Origin: Agapetus fuscipes
Lineage: Eukaryota; Arthropoda; Insecta; Trichoptera; Glossosomatidae
Direction: 5' to 3'
Assembly: GCA_951799405.1 (NCBI GenBank)
Contig: OX637332.1
Location: forward strand, 16,993,001-17,057,000
Length of the DNA stretch: 64,000 nucleotides
Both the position numbers and the translations under genes were made by a program. The first letter of the stretch is position 1. Every line of letters starts with the position of its first letter. Positions 34,176 through 44,345 of the stretch are shown here, piece by piece. The notes under the pieces were generated by a model. That model was not told where the DNA came from. It saw only the letters and a program-made list of their open reading frames with translations, and searched no databases.

Positions 34176-37100
34176 GTGGTTGGAACGTTCTCCGCGTCTG
34201 GTCTTCCAGCAATTGGGACGCAACAGTGGTGATGGAGAGACTACACTCATCATACGGAGTGTCTCCGTTCTTCAGGGTTACGGTGGACCATGAATATCCC
34301 TCGGGGGAAGCTGTTCTTCGCTTGGAGCCAGCCAAACTGGGACTTCCTCATATCAGCTATTACCTTAACGGGGGAACACATCCGGTATGGATTTCATAAT
34401 ATTTTGATGATTTAAAAAAAGCTAAGCGAAGGTATGGTGAAGGATTAATATTAAGTTATATTGTAAGTAAGAAATTGTTTTTCTTTTGTTTCGGGTTAGA
34501 CCATCCATGGTCTAAGTCTATTTGCAGCTTTTTTTATCTGCAGACGTTTCGCTTTATCGAGCAGAAAGTATCTCAAGGCGGTCTACGTTGTCTTTGCGGT
34601 TTTATTTTACATTTTTATGCATTTTAGATTTATATTGTTTTGTATTATAAATTAAAAAAAATGTTATAAAATTATTGAAGAACAAAATTCAATGGCAAGT
34701 TATGATTTAGATTATCTTTTAGCATTTATTTAGCAGCCCTTCACTTTACAAGTGTCTACCTAAAAGTTTTAAGCGTTCTTTTGCTTTTAATATTTTTTTT
34801 TTGCGCATTGCTCATGGCAGGTATGTTGAAAAAAAACCGTTATACCTCAAAATAGCGTTATATATAAACAAAAGTTTTTTTTAATATACATAAGGGTTTG
34901 ATGATGATGAAAGTTCATTGTACATTGCAAATTTTACTTAATTTATAAAAACAATCATAGTCTTTCACAAAAGCAAAGTAGTAATTCATTTTTACACATT
35001 TATTTCTTGGTTCTCACTTTTCGCCTAAAAAGGCATCTTCAAGAAAGAAATCGAATTAAAACTGTGTTTTTTGTTGAACATTGCCACTGTTTTCTTTATA
35101 AAATTAATTACTTATTTGTAATATAAAAGTTTTTTTGATCTATTCACATTAAAAATGATTAAGTATGAACAGTAGCTTTACTAATTATTTTATTATTTTA
35201 CTTACTATATTATTGCCTTGCATCTTATGATTTAAATTGCGCTCTTGCAAGCGTAACATATAAGTTTTTTTGTTTTTAGGCTTTCACGGCCGGATCTAGA
35301 TGCTTGATTTTCTGGTTCCGGGTTTTGACCGTGGTCCATGTTTTTGCTTGTCTTCTTCTTTTTTCTTTTTATTCTTTCTTGAAGACTTTCAGCTTACGTT
35401 TCGTCTCCTCTGTGGGCGACTTCTTCGGAGTTCTGCTCGCTACTCAGTAAGTAAGAACTCCGAAGAAGTCGCCCTCAGAGGAGACGAAACGTAAGCTGAA
35501 AGTCTTAAAGAATGTCTTCAAGAAAGAATAAAAAGAAAAAAGAAGAAGACAAGCAAAAACATGGGCCACGGTCAAAACCCGGAACCAGAAAATCAAGCAT
35601 ATAAGTTTTTTGTTTTTATTTTTAATGCATATTGTAATTATCTCAAAATTTGCACGTAACGTTTTCAAATGATTCCAGGCTGCCGTTGCTTACAAGCGTC
35701 TGCTTCACGATACAGTCGTCCTCCTTGGAGGACTTAACGACGACGCATCAGCATTTTCTGAAGACATTTTCGCCTATGAGCATCGCCTGGCCGAAGCGGC
35801 TCGGCCTGGCATCTTCATAGATCCTGGAAGAACCTATCGCTGGCCCCAGGATCGGCAAAAGCAGCTGGAAGACCGACATGAGATCCAGGGTGGATGGGCC
35901 AATGGAGATACCGCAGACGACCGGGGAGATGTTTATGTGACTCTTGGACAGCTGAAGGGCTCCGCGCATATGGTTGGGTGCTGTTCATCAGTGGGTTTAT
36001 AAGGCTTTATCTTTGAATGTTGTGACGCCTTTGAATGTTGTGACGCGCTAAAAACTATGCTTTTCCAAAGTGAATGAAACCATTCTGTTGAAGTCCCCTT
36101 CCAAACAATGTCCCAGAAAGCGTTAATAAGGCTTTTTCAAGTAATTTTTACAAATTCAAAATCTAGTATTATGTACTCGGGTTATCATACTAATTGGTAC
36201 ACAAGAAATTCCTAAAAAAAAAACAACAGAGATAAAGTCTAGTATTCCTATTTGACTGACAAGAAAAAACACGATCATCACATCCTATATTTATTTAATA
36301 AAATCAATTATTTTATACCAAAAAAGCATGTATGATGAAATCGTGATCTTATACGTTTAAAAACTTTTTTAATTTTGCAGTTACCCCTACAAAGTATTTT
36401 AAATGGTGTTTTTCCGAGAGCAAAAATAAATGACTCGACTAAGTTGGTTCTATCTTCACCTCATTATGTTCATCGTTTATCAGCAATAATATCAACGACT
36501 GATAGAGGGTAAGTTATTGTAAACAAAATATTATGGATTATTTTGCAGAATAAATGAAAGTTATTACTTCAGAACTGATAAAGTATAAAAAAAAACGCAA
36601 CTAAGCTACACATATAGTATAACTTCTTGCCCGCGTTATATCCGAAGGGGTCGCATGTGGCGATTCGGGATCTATTTATTTTTACGGGTAAGGGGGCCGG
36701 CCTCACACCAACCACTTTCAGTTGAAGTGGGGGTTTCCCAGCTGAGTAAAGAAGGCTGAGTAAACCTTGAGATCGAACCCTTGCTCTCGGCATGGAATAC
36801 AAGCATTCTATCAATTGAGCTGTCGACCTTTTAACGAGCTTGGTCGTCATCGCTACAAAGCGCCAATTCTTAAGCAAGACCCAGTTTCTGTAAGGCTGGA
36901 TGGACCTTTGGTGACCGGTCATTGGTAAAGGTTTATGAATTTTTTAACCCAGCGAAGAGCAAATTTGAAAATATAAATGGTATTTTTTGTTCTCCACCGG
37001 GATTCGAACCCACGACCTTCCAGTTACGAGTCCGAAGTGTTACCACTGAACTACGGACCGGTCATTATTTTGAGTCAATAAAGTTGTTTGGAACTGAAAA

Positions 37101-40100
37101 TAAAAGTTAAGGTCTTTGGCGACAATTCTCTATGAATCATTGAAAATAAGTTCCACACCGCTAATCTTTGGTGGTTATTTAAACACTTCTTCTAAACTAT
37201 TTGAAACTAAACTAGTCTTACTAAATTATTTGATTTTTGCTCACAAAATGCTCATACAAAATAGTTTTTTTTATTATTTCTTTTGTTGTTTGTTTTAGGG
37301 TGTTGAACAACTATCTAATTTGGACATTGGTTCGGAATTATCTGCCTTATATGCCACCTAAATACAAGAAAATTGTTGAAAACTTACACTCACAAATAAC
37401 GGGTAAATTTTGATTGATTTACATATTTTTTAAAAACAAAATTCTTATGAAACACTGTTTCTTTTCACAAATACCAATTTATTTTAATTAATAATTGCGA
37501 ACGTTTTCGATGTTGTTGATATCTTCAGGTAAGAATCAAAAATTAAATTTTGGTAAATTTTGTATTGTCACAGATTATCTTATGACTTTTATTTTTCACT
37601 TGATAATGATTTACTTTCTTGTAAGTCGAATAAGATACTTAGCAAAAGCCTTCAATTAATGAAATTACATTACTTTTCAGGTATGAGAGAGGAACTACCT
37701 AGATGGCACTTTTGTGCTTCTCTCTTGTACAAAAAAATACCACTGGCAATTCACGCAATATTAGACAACAGAACATACCCTGATTCTTACGTTACCACCC
37801 ACTTCAAGCAACAAAGCATTTCAGACATGTTCTGGACCATTAAGATTGCGGCCATTGCTAAAATTAAAGATACCAAATGGATTGAACCGAATTTGAAGAG
37901 TGATATGGTGAAAATGGTAATTAAATTTTACTGCAGATTTTTAATGTAATGACGGGTGAAGGATAAGACAGACAGATATCTATATCTGAATAGATATATG
38001 AATGCACTTATTTATTTACCAAAATTTTTTGAAAACCAATACTTGACTTATAGGTTGATATGCGGCTGACCACCCATACTGTAAACAATGGTTCACTTTG
38101 CCAATGTCACCCCTGTTTCAGGGAAGGACGGCAAGAGTTGCAGGGCTAATGTTCATTTGAGATTGGGTTTTTATATTGTAGGCCCACATGCGGCATGTGT
38201 TTAGCGCGAAATACACTCTAAAAAACATGTCTTTCAAACATTGATAAAGCTTTTAGTTCCCGATTTTCACGAATTGTAGTGACAAAATTATGTTTTATAT
38301 TGTTTAAGTATGAAAAGCAGTGAAAATTGTAAACATAGCAGTAGAAACAAGTACAATTTAAAAATAATTACAAAAACTCTATCGCTTTTAGGTAAAACTG
38401 ATGAATGTTCAAGTTGGCGTCAATCCAAGGACCTTGGAAGATAAGAACCTTAAAGTTTATTACTCTTCATTGATCGTACAGAAAAATAATCTTTTTCAAA
38501 ATGTCAGATTTTTACACGAATTTGCCAAAGAGAGACAGCAAAAAGATTATTCTCATTCCTTGAATGCAGATGAAAGGTAATAATACTTCTTAAAATAATA
38601 ATTATTGTTTTAGAACATGTTTTACGAATTTTCTATTCTTATTTTGTTTCAGGCTTCTTCATCAAATGTTCAATAAACATTCCGTCACGTATTACAAATC
38701 CAACAATATCATTGTAGTTCCGAGGTTTTTAGTGAATGAACCCTATTTCCACTATGATTTCCCGATGTAAGTACTAACATAAAAAAGCATTCGTAGATAT
38801 TTATTTAGATGTACAGTCCCCAACTCTAACCACATCAACACCCCTTTTGATGTGGTTAATGAGTTTGTATACTTGGGAAGTAAGTTTAAAAAATATGGAA
38901 GAATGACTGGTTAGTTTGAAAGAAGAATAATGAAAGGAAGATGTGTGCTGGATGCTACCGCTTGCATCGCCAAGAACCAGATAAATGGGCAAAAAATGGA
39001 TAAAATATACTTAAAATACCGTTGGTGTTATTGTTAATTAATTCCATTATCCATAATCTAAGATGCAAAGATATATAACATTTAAGATTCATATTAAATG
39101 CATTCCCATAAGCAGACACGTATAAGTTTGCGCTTACATATGCCGCATATGAACCTACAATAGAAACACCCAAATCTCAAATGAACATAAGCACTGCAAC
39201 TCTTGCTTACGTTCCCTGAAAAAGGGGTGACATTGGCTGGTCAATTTCTTGATGTAGGTGCTGAGTTTAATTTTGATGATGCTGGATGTGATTTTAGAAA
39301 GATGTATTTTAGTTTAATCAATTTAGCTGGACTTTATTGTATGATGGTTACAAAATATTTTGACTAAGGATTACGTGAATAAAATTAGATGAACAGTTTG
39401 AGACAAGCTACCAGCACAACGGTCAAAAGAGGAGAGAGAGAAGGAAGTTGGATTTTACACGCCTGCGGCGTCTGTCAAAAACGCAATACCAACCCAACAA
39501 AAAGTACCAAAGACAAAAAGATTAATATTCTTGGTAGGTATATTATTTTTAATTATATTGGTCATATAAAATTTAGACCATTGGCAAAGTGAATAATTTT
39601 TTTTGTTGGGTGGTCAGCCTCATACCAACCTACAAGTCAAGGAAAAAAAAAATTCAAGATCTTATTTTTAAATCCTTCGTATTAGTGTCGTTTGTGTGAT
39701 CCAGTTGATAAAATCACCGGAGCAAATTGGCAGAGGTATACAAAACATGATCCGTTGAAGCTTTGTTTGAACCAAAAGTACATCGACAAAGAAGTGGTAA
39801 ATTGATGGGCAGTGGGGTATAGGTCTAGAGAGAGATGAACGGAATGAATGGAAGAATGGATAAGAAACGTCAGAAAATACATGTTGATGAAAGAGATAAT
39901 GATCTTTAGTTTGTCTAGTAACATGCTAGTATATGTGCATATTTTCAATGAAAGGAAAGCAGGATAATGATGTATGTGAATGATGTTTTCAGGTCTATGC
40001 AGTACGGTCATCTCGGAGTTGCTATCGCTACTGCGCTAGCTAGGGGAGTTTATAAAACTGAGCTTCTATATTCACTAAACAACATGACAACAGCGGACTT

Positions 40101-43100
40101 TCATTTTTTACCTAAAATAGGCTCACCGGTTGAGACTTCTGGAATGGGCTTTCAAATATCCCTTTTATGCATCCAAAAGTAAGATTTTTGTTATTTTTCT
40201 TAATCTTTTTTATTTTTAAATTTTATATTTGTATTTTATTTGATCTTGAAGTTGTACAGATACCTATAACGCGATGCCTACTTTTGTTTCATTGAAACTG
40301 AAATGATGCACAAAGAATAACCGGTATTGATCCATAACATTCTCCTTAAAAATCAAAGGAAAGTAGTGTAATATATTGGAAGGAGAAAAATATTATCAAT
40401 AAATTCATTAGGATAAAACAGAGTTTTAATTGACTATTTATAAAAACCCTGTTTAAAAAAACTTTTTAAAAAAGTGCATTAAAACTCTGTTTTATCCTTT
40501 TCAATTCGTAAATAATACAATTGACTTTCACTGTGTGAATAGATTTACATCCACTTAAAAATATGAAGAAACATATAGTTGTTTTTCATTTGTGGATGAA
40601 AACATATTTTTATTAAAGGGAAGGGTTTTATGAAAAACTAAAAGTTAAAGAACAAAAAAGAATAAAAATATTTATTTATATTTATTGGATTACATGGAAA
40701 GCCTGGTTTATTTTTCTCAGTACACGGTCTGTCCACATTTAAACTTTGTTGCGAAGCTCGAAGCGAAAAGGCAATGATGAAATAAAAACATGGATGATAG
40801 ACAAAAACCAAAGAAATAATTATTATTTTCTTTAGCTGGATGATTCACATGCAGAATATAAATGCGTCTGTGGCTAATGTGACACGCATGAACACATGGT
40901 TGGAGTTGACTGGTGTTCAACTGGCGGTTGAAGGCCTACAAATATATATGGAGAATCAGGCGCTGTCCAGAAATATTCACGAACATCTCTCTGGCCTTGA
41001 TTTGTATGAAGATGTTGCAGTTTTTGGCTTGAGTTATGCACAGGTAATAAATTATTGGTAAAAGTATTTTAATATTTAGAACATTTGATGAGCCCACAAT
41101 ATTGAATGCTTTCAGTAGGTACCCGGCGTATTTCAATAGGAAAATTTAGTATTTAGAACCTATTTATTGTAACAGGTGAGAAAAAACCTTTTTTCCTGCT
41201 CCCGAGGCGTCGAATAGGTTTTCAAACAAAAAAAGAAACGTTTATTTGTTAAATTAATTCTACATTATTTGACCGAGATGGTATTTAACAAAATCTGTCT
41301 CGGAAGTAATTTTTCACGACAATTCGATCAAAATCAGTATAGCGGCTTAGTCAGGTATTGGCTATATTGATTATGATGGTATTTACAATTGAAATGGGAG
41401 GATTTAAGGATGATTGAGTTAAGCATTTTTTGGTCGTAACTAAGCGGGACTTGTTTGACGATGTATCTGAATCTGTATTTTAAGCCGCTACCGTCTAAAT
41501 CTAATCTAAATCTAAATCTAAGCCGCAAAGATATGTATCATTTGAGAATCATATCAAATGCATTCCCACAAGCAGACACGCATAATTTCGTGCTCACACA
41601 TGCCGCATGCGGACCTACAATATAAAAATCCAATTCTCAAATGAACATAAGCCCTGCAACTCTTGCCGACCTTCCCTGAAACAGGGGTGATATTGGCAAA
41701 GTGAACCATTTTTCCCAGTATGGGTGGTCAACCTCATACCAACCTATAAGTCAAGGAATGTCGAAAAAAAAAAAAAAAATTTCAACTTCCAGGGGGACAA
41801 GCAGCAACTAAAAGATGAAAAATAGTTACCTGTGGCTACAATCAGTAATGTTAGCTTTAGGAGAAATCTGAAAGTGTATAATTCCTAGATTTGCTAAAAT
41901 AAATATTTGATTTTTTAGTGTTGATCTGTTAACACAGTGAAAGTCCATTTTTATAAATATTTAAAAATATAAATGGTAAAACATTGTTTTAATTCACTTT
42001 ATTTTATTTGTTTATGCTCGAATATTTTCGCCTAATGAGGCATCTTCAAAAGCAGAATGGTTATATTGAAGATGCCTCATTAGGCGAAAATATTCGAGCA
42101 TAAACAAATAAAATAAAGTGAATTAAAACAATGTTTTACCATTTATATTTTTAAATATTTATAAATATTTGAGGTTTTTTTTAATAGAAGCAGTAGATTT
42201 ACAAAACTCCGGTGTATGGGATTTGATGGCTTTGTCAATCGATTTGACCATTTTTTATGGTGATTTCATCGTTTATGTTATTTCAGGACCATTGTGCCAT
42301 AATATCGAAAGAACAAGAAATGGTCGATGCTTTTGCGTACTCAAGATTGGACAGAAAAAGCGCGTAAGTATTTTTATTTGTTTTTTAAGCTTAATATTCT
42401 TTGACTGTTTTTTTCTTTAAATATTAAACAAGGAGTTGTGTGTGAATAAATTTAAATATGAAGGTTACAGAATTACCTTTGTGGCTGAAAAAAATATTTT
42501 CGTAGCACAATTCGTCATTCGATAATACCCATAACTAAAAAACTTCAATTTTAATATCGATTAATCTTCTGATAAACATTTATCCTAAGCAAAAACACCG
42601 TGTTGACGTTTATCACTCAAGCAGTAAAATATCTTAAAATATTTGATTCTGGGAAAAGTTAGATCAGGGGTAGCCAATAGTTTGAGCCGGTGGACCGGAT
42701 CAGAAATTTTCCGAAAGTAGCGGACAGGGATATTCTATTCGTAGCGTAAGGTGATCGGCAAAATCCCGATTTGCACTCCACAGTCCACACCCTTCTACTG
42801 AAGGTCGCGCAATTTTTTTTTTTTTTTTAAATGTTATGAAGAGCGGAAACGGTCGTCAGGTTACTACATATTATTTCCTCGTTTTGAGAGGAGTGTGCGG
42901 CATGATTAAAAAAGTACAGGGGCCGTATCTGGCCCGAGGACTGTGTGTTGGAGATTCCTGGGTTACAGAGTTTACTTTTTGTTTGACGTTAACATTTTTT
43001 TAATGAAGATTATTTTCCATCATTTGTAAAAACTGTAAATCCTTGCAACGAAAACGATATTGAATTATATCGGAATATTTGTATCCCTCATTTTTTTCCT

Positions 43101-43214
43101 CGAAATTTTAATGTTCTGTTTTTTTTTAGATTTCTGATGATATGGTCTCAGATGAACATTTTCAGTCAGTTTTTAGGGTGTAAGAGAAGACAAATTTGTC
43201 CGGAGTATTTTTAA
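34176..43214 (+). CDS. Neprilysin-like (M13 family) protein, catalytically dead; 3' eleven exons
   Basis: Exons: 34176-34384, 35679-35972, 36381-36508, 37299-37402, 37681-37916, 38392-38576, 38653-38766, 39993-40178, 40836-41043, 42287-42363 and 43130-43214 (stop TAA). All junction phases agree and give about 608 residues. M13 landmarks appear in order: GWNVLRVW, SPFFRVTVD, LGLPHISYYL, TTDRGVLNNYLIWTLVR, ELPRWHFC, VTYYKSNNIIVVPRFLV, MQYGHLGVAIATALAR and GLSYAQDHC, with a shortened end LGCKRRQICPEYF. The N-terminal 100-150 residues (cytosolic tail, membrane anchor, first cysteines) are not in view, and the first exon starts inside a codon. M13 enzymes are zinc endopeptidases that trim peptides outside the cell. 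Here HExxH reads TALAR, the NAYY substrate motif is VTYY, and the ExxxD segment ENIAD reads ELTGV. The frame is intact and GC usage is coding-like, so it is probably an expressed pseudo-peptidase. The second exon uses an unusual donor (GTTGGG); GTGGGT 18 bases later is a phase-compatible alternative. Confidence 0.9.
35010..35052 (-). other. Hammerhead-like core in an M13 intron
   Basis: On the - strand: TTGAAGA, T, stem GCCT/AGGC with loop TTTT, then GAAAA. The stem is the same as in the 776-813 copy but the loop differs. Flanking sequence is only loosely similar. Confidence 0.5.
35261..35622. mobile_element. 300-bp hairpin element with flanking direct repeats
   Basis: Arms 35301-35445 and 35456-35600 are near-perfect inverted repeats (TGCTTGATTTTCTGG ... 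CCAGAAAATCAAGCA) with a loop of about 10 bases. On the left the element is preceded by CTTTCACGGCCGGATC (35281-35296). CATATAAGTTTTTT and GTTTTTA occur on both outer sides (about 35259-35278 and 35599-35618), a plausible target duplication of about 20 bases. Each arm holds a hammerhead-like core (CCGAAGA, A, stem GTC/GAC, GAAACG; right arm 35459-35490). It lies within an M13 intron. Confidence 0.85.
36011..36046 (+). repeat. 18-bp tandem duplication
   Basis: CTTTGAATGTTGTGACGC occurs twice in a row just downstream of the second M13 exon. Confidence 0.85.
36585..37063 (-). mobile_element. SINE-B/SINE-C heterodimer
   Basis: 36585-36832 is SINE-B (CGCAACTAAGCTACACATAT ... ATTGAGCTGTCGACC) with an internal deletion joining AAACCTT to GAGATCGAACCC. 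It runs straight into SINE-C at 36833-37063 (ACGAGCTTGG ... TACGGACCGGTC) through a CTTTTA linker. The same deletion and the same junction are found at 54123-54475, so the two units move together. It sits in an M13 intron. Confidence 0.85.
37497..37529 (-). other. Weak hammerhead-like core in an M13 intron
   Basis: On the - strand CTGAAGA is followed by TATCAACAACATC and GAAAACGTTCG. The outer order fits the group, but stem II pairing is poor. Confidence 0.3.
38043..38215 (+). repeat. Fam-A repeat, 3' end missing
   Basis: CTTGACTTATAGGTTGATATG through GGCCCACATGCGGCATGTG, then ends abruptly. Intact 5' ends without tails are rare in this window. It may be cut by a later rearrangement. Confidence 0.8.
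38845..38982 (+). pseudogene. RTE-like LINE scrap in an M13 intron
   Basis: The + strand encodes VVNEFVYLGSKFKKYGRMTG, a stop, then FERRIMKGRCVLDATA and IAKNQ. It is clearly homologous to the - strand LINE at 11002-11466. It has a stop codon (TAG) and is only about 140 bases long. Confidence 0.8.
39050..39238 (-). repeat. Fam-A repeat, 5' end missing
   Basis: CCATAATCTAAGATGCAAAG through ACATATGCCGCATATGAACC to GGGGTGACATTGGCTGG. The end after TTGGC is lost. Confidence 0.82.
39573..39643 (-). repeat. Fam-A repeat, 5' end only
   Basis: ACCATTGGCAAAGTGAATAA to CATACCAACCTACAAGTCAA. It might be the missing end of the 39050-39238 copy, separated by an insertion of about 335 bases. Confidence 0.7.
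40410..40498. other. 21-bp perfect inverted repeat
   Basis: A 21-base arm containing GGATAAAACAGAGTTTTAAT (40410-40430) has an exact reverse complement at 40478-40498, with 47 bases between. It lies in the intron before the exon holding the ELTGV segment. It is followed by the ACTGTGTGAAT terminal motif (40530) shared with the hairpin elements. Confidence 0.75.
41145..41240 (-). repeat. SINE-B fragment
   Basis: CCTATTTATTGTAACAGGTG and CTGCTCCCGAGGCG match the middle of SINE-B. Both ends are missing. Confidence 0.45.
41494..41758 (-). repeat. Fam-A repeat, full length, long tail
   Basis: Tail TCTAAATCTAATCTAAATC with interspersed A residues, then a consensus-like body ending CCTATAAGTCAAGGAATG. 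An A-run follows. It lies in an M13 intron. Confidence 0.9.
41949..42166. mobile_element. Foldback element, about 100-bp arms with paired hammerhead-like cores
   Basis: Arms 41949-42049 and 42066-42166 are almost perfect inverted repeats (TTTATAAATATTTAA ... TTAAATATTTATAAA) with a tiny loop (AGCAGAATGGTTATA). Cores lie at 42016-42053 (-) and 42065-42099 (+). Both contain the stem GCCT/AGGC, and the + copy reads TTGAAGATGCC then GAAAATATTCGAGC. Left of the element is TGTTAACACAGTGAAAGTCC. Solo arms are at 706-815 and 44263-44345. It lies in an M13 intron. Confidence 0.88.
42665..42960. mobile_element. hAT-like MITE in the last M13 intron
   Basis: Begins CAGGGGTAGCCAA and ends TTGGAGATTCCTG, imperfect terminal inverted repeats. 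GGACCGGATC near the left end and GTATCTGGCCCGAGGAC near the right end are typical of hAT elements. The flanks AGTTAGAT and GGTTACAG match at 5 of 8 bases, consistent with an aged 8-bp target duplication. No transposase frame. Confidence 0.7.
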
Positions 43215-44262
43215 ATTTGTTACATATTTTGAGATTATTATACCCATTAAGTTAAGACCTTCTTTTTCTTTTAGTTTGTATTAAAAAAGTATTTTCATAT
43301 TTTGTAAAATGTAAGCATTACGATTCTAGGCTAAGTTTTTTACCTTCCTTTTTTATAGAGGTAAAATATTGCCAACGAGATAAGCAAGGAAATGCATCAT
43401 AAGTGTTCTACTACATATCTTAGTTCAGAGTTTCACCGATAGATGCCAGAGTTCTTGAATGAAAAGATGAAAGCTTTGTGAAAAAAGTATTTAAAAAAAT
43501 TATAATCAAGTTTTATTGCTTGAAAATTAAACACTTCACAAACCTTTATTTATGAAAGAATTTTTGGTTTGTTTATTTTTCTGTTGGTAAAAATAGGTCA
43601 ACATGTTATTTATGTCTTTCTACTTTTCATGTAGATAATCATTAGTAGTTACTATTTTTAATAAACAATTTGGTCTACTTCATTGCTATATAAAAGTAAA
43701 ATTTATGTTGTTTTAGAGTAGTGTTAATATTTATTTGCTTAGAATAAGTTTACTTTTATATTAAAATTAAGTTCTATCCTATCTCATAATACGAAGATTT
43801 TATAGGTTCAGTATAAAAAATGTTAAAGATATAAAAATAACCTATATATTTTTTAATCTTAATGTTTACTAAATGGTTATAATGCCTCCAAATTATCTTT
43901 TATCTGTAATTCTAATTTTTTTATTCCTTATTTGTATACTTACGTGGTCAAGCTGGTGGTCTTCACAGTTGGAGAGACCTGAAAGAACACGTGGAGACGA
44001 TTTATGTATTAAAAAATAATTGATCAATCCTATAAGGATGTTGTTTAAAGAATAAATTAAATATTGTTAAATAATTAATCTTCAATATTAAAACTTTTTT
44101 TCAAATATGTTATTACTCCAAAACAACAAAGACTATTTTTATTATTATTCATCTTTACAATAGTTATTCTTTATATTTTACGTTCACATAAATCTTCCGT
44201 ATTTGGTTTTGCAAAACATTGTGGTCAAATGAAGAAGAAGTGAAAGTTATCGACATGAACTA
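43215..44262 (+). other. Probable 3' UTR and downstream flank of the M13 gene
   Basis: AATAAA occurs at 43660-43665 and 44051-44056. Which is used cannot be told. No further exon is seen. Confidence 0.5.
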
Positions 44263-44345
44263 AATCATATAAATATTTAAAAATATAAATGGTAAAACAT
44301 TGTTTTAATTCACTTTATTTTATTTGTTTATGCTCGAATATTTTC
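44263..44345 (-). repeat. Solo arm of the 41949-42166 foldback family
   Basis: AAATATTTAAAAATATAAAT to TTATGCTCGAATATTTTC is nearly identical to the arm at 41951-42030. It breaks off inside the core after ATTTTC. Confidence 0.8.

Noticed and set aside
34102..34335. - strand 77-codon frame over the first visible M13 exon
   Set aside because: The + strand reading gives a clear M13 sequence with splice sites. The - strand frame is a shadow.
37560..37680. Upstream extension of the M13 exon frame to 37560
   Set aside because: The open frame continues into the intron, but the TTTTCAG acceptor at 37674-37680 and the phase of the previous exon set the exon start at 37681.
39389..39592. + strand 67-codon frame in an M13 intron
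   Set aside because: No acceptor or donor in phase with the neighbouring exons, which already join correctly (AT/G codon) without it.
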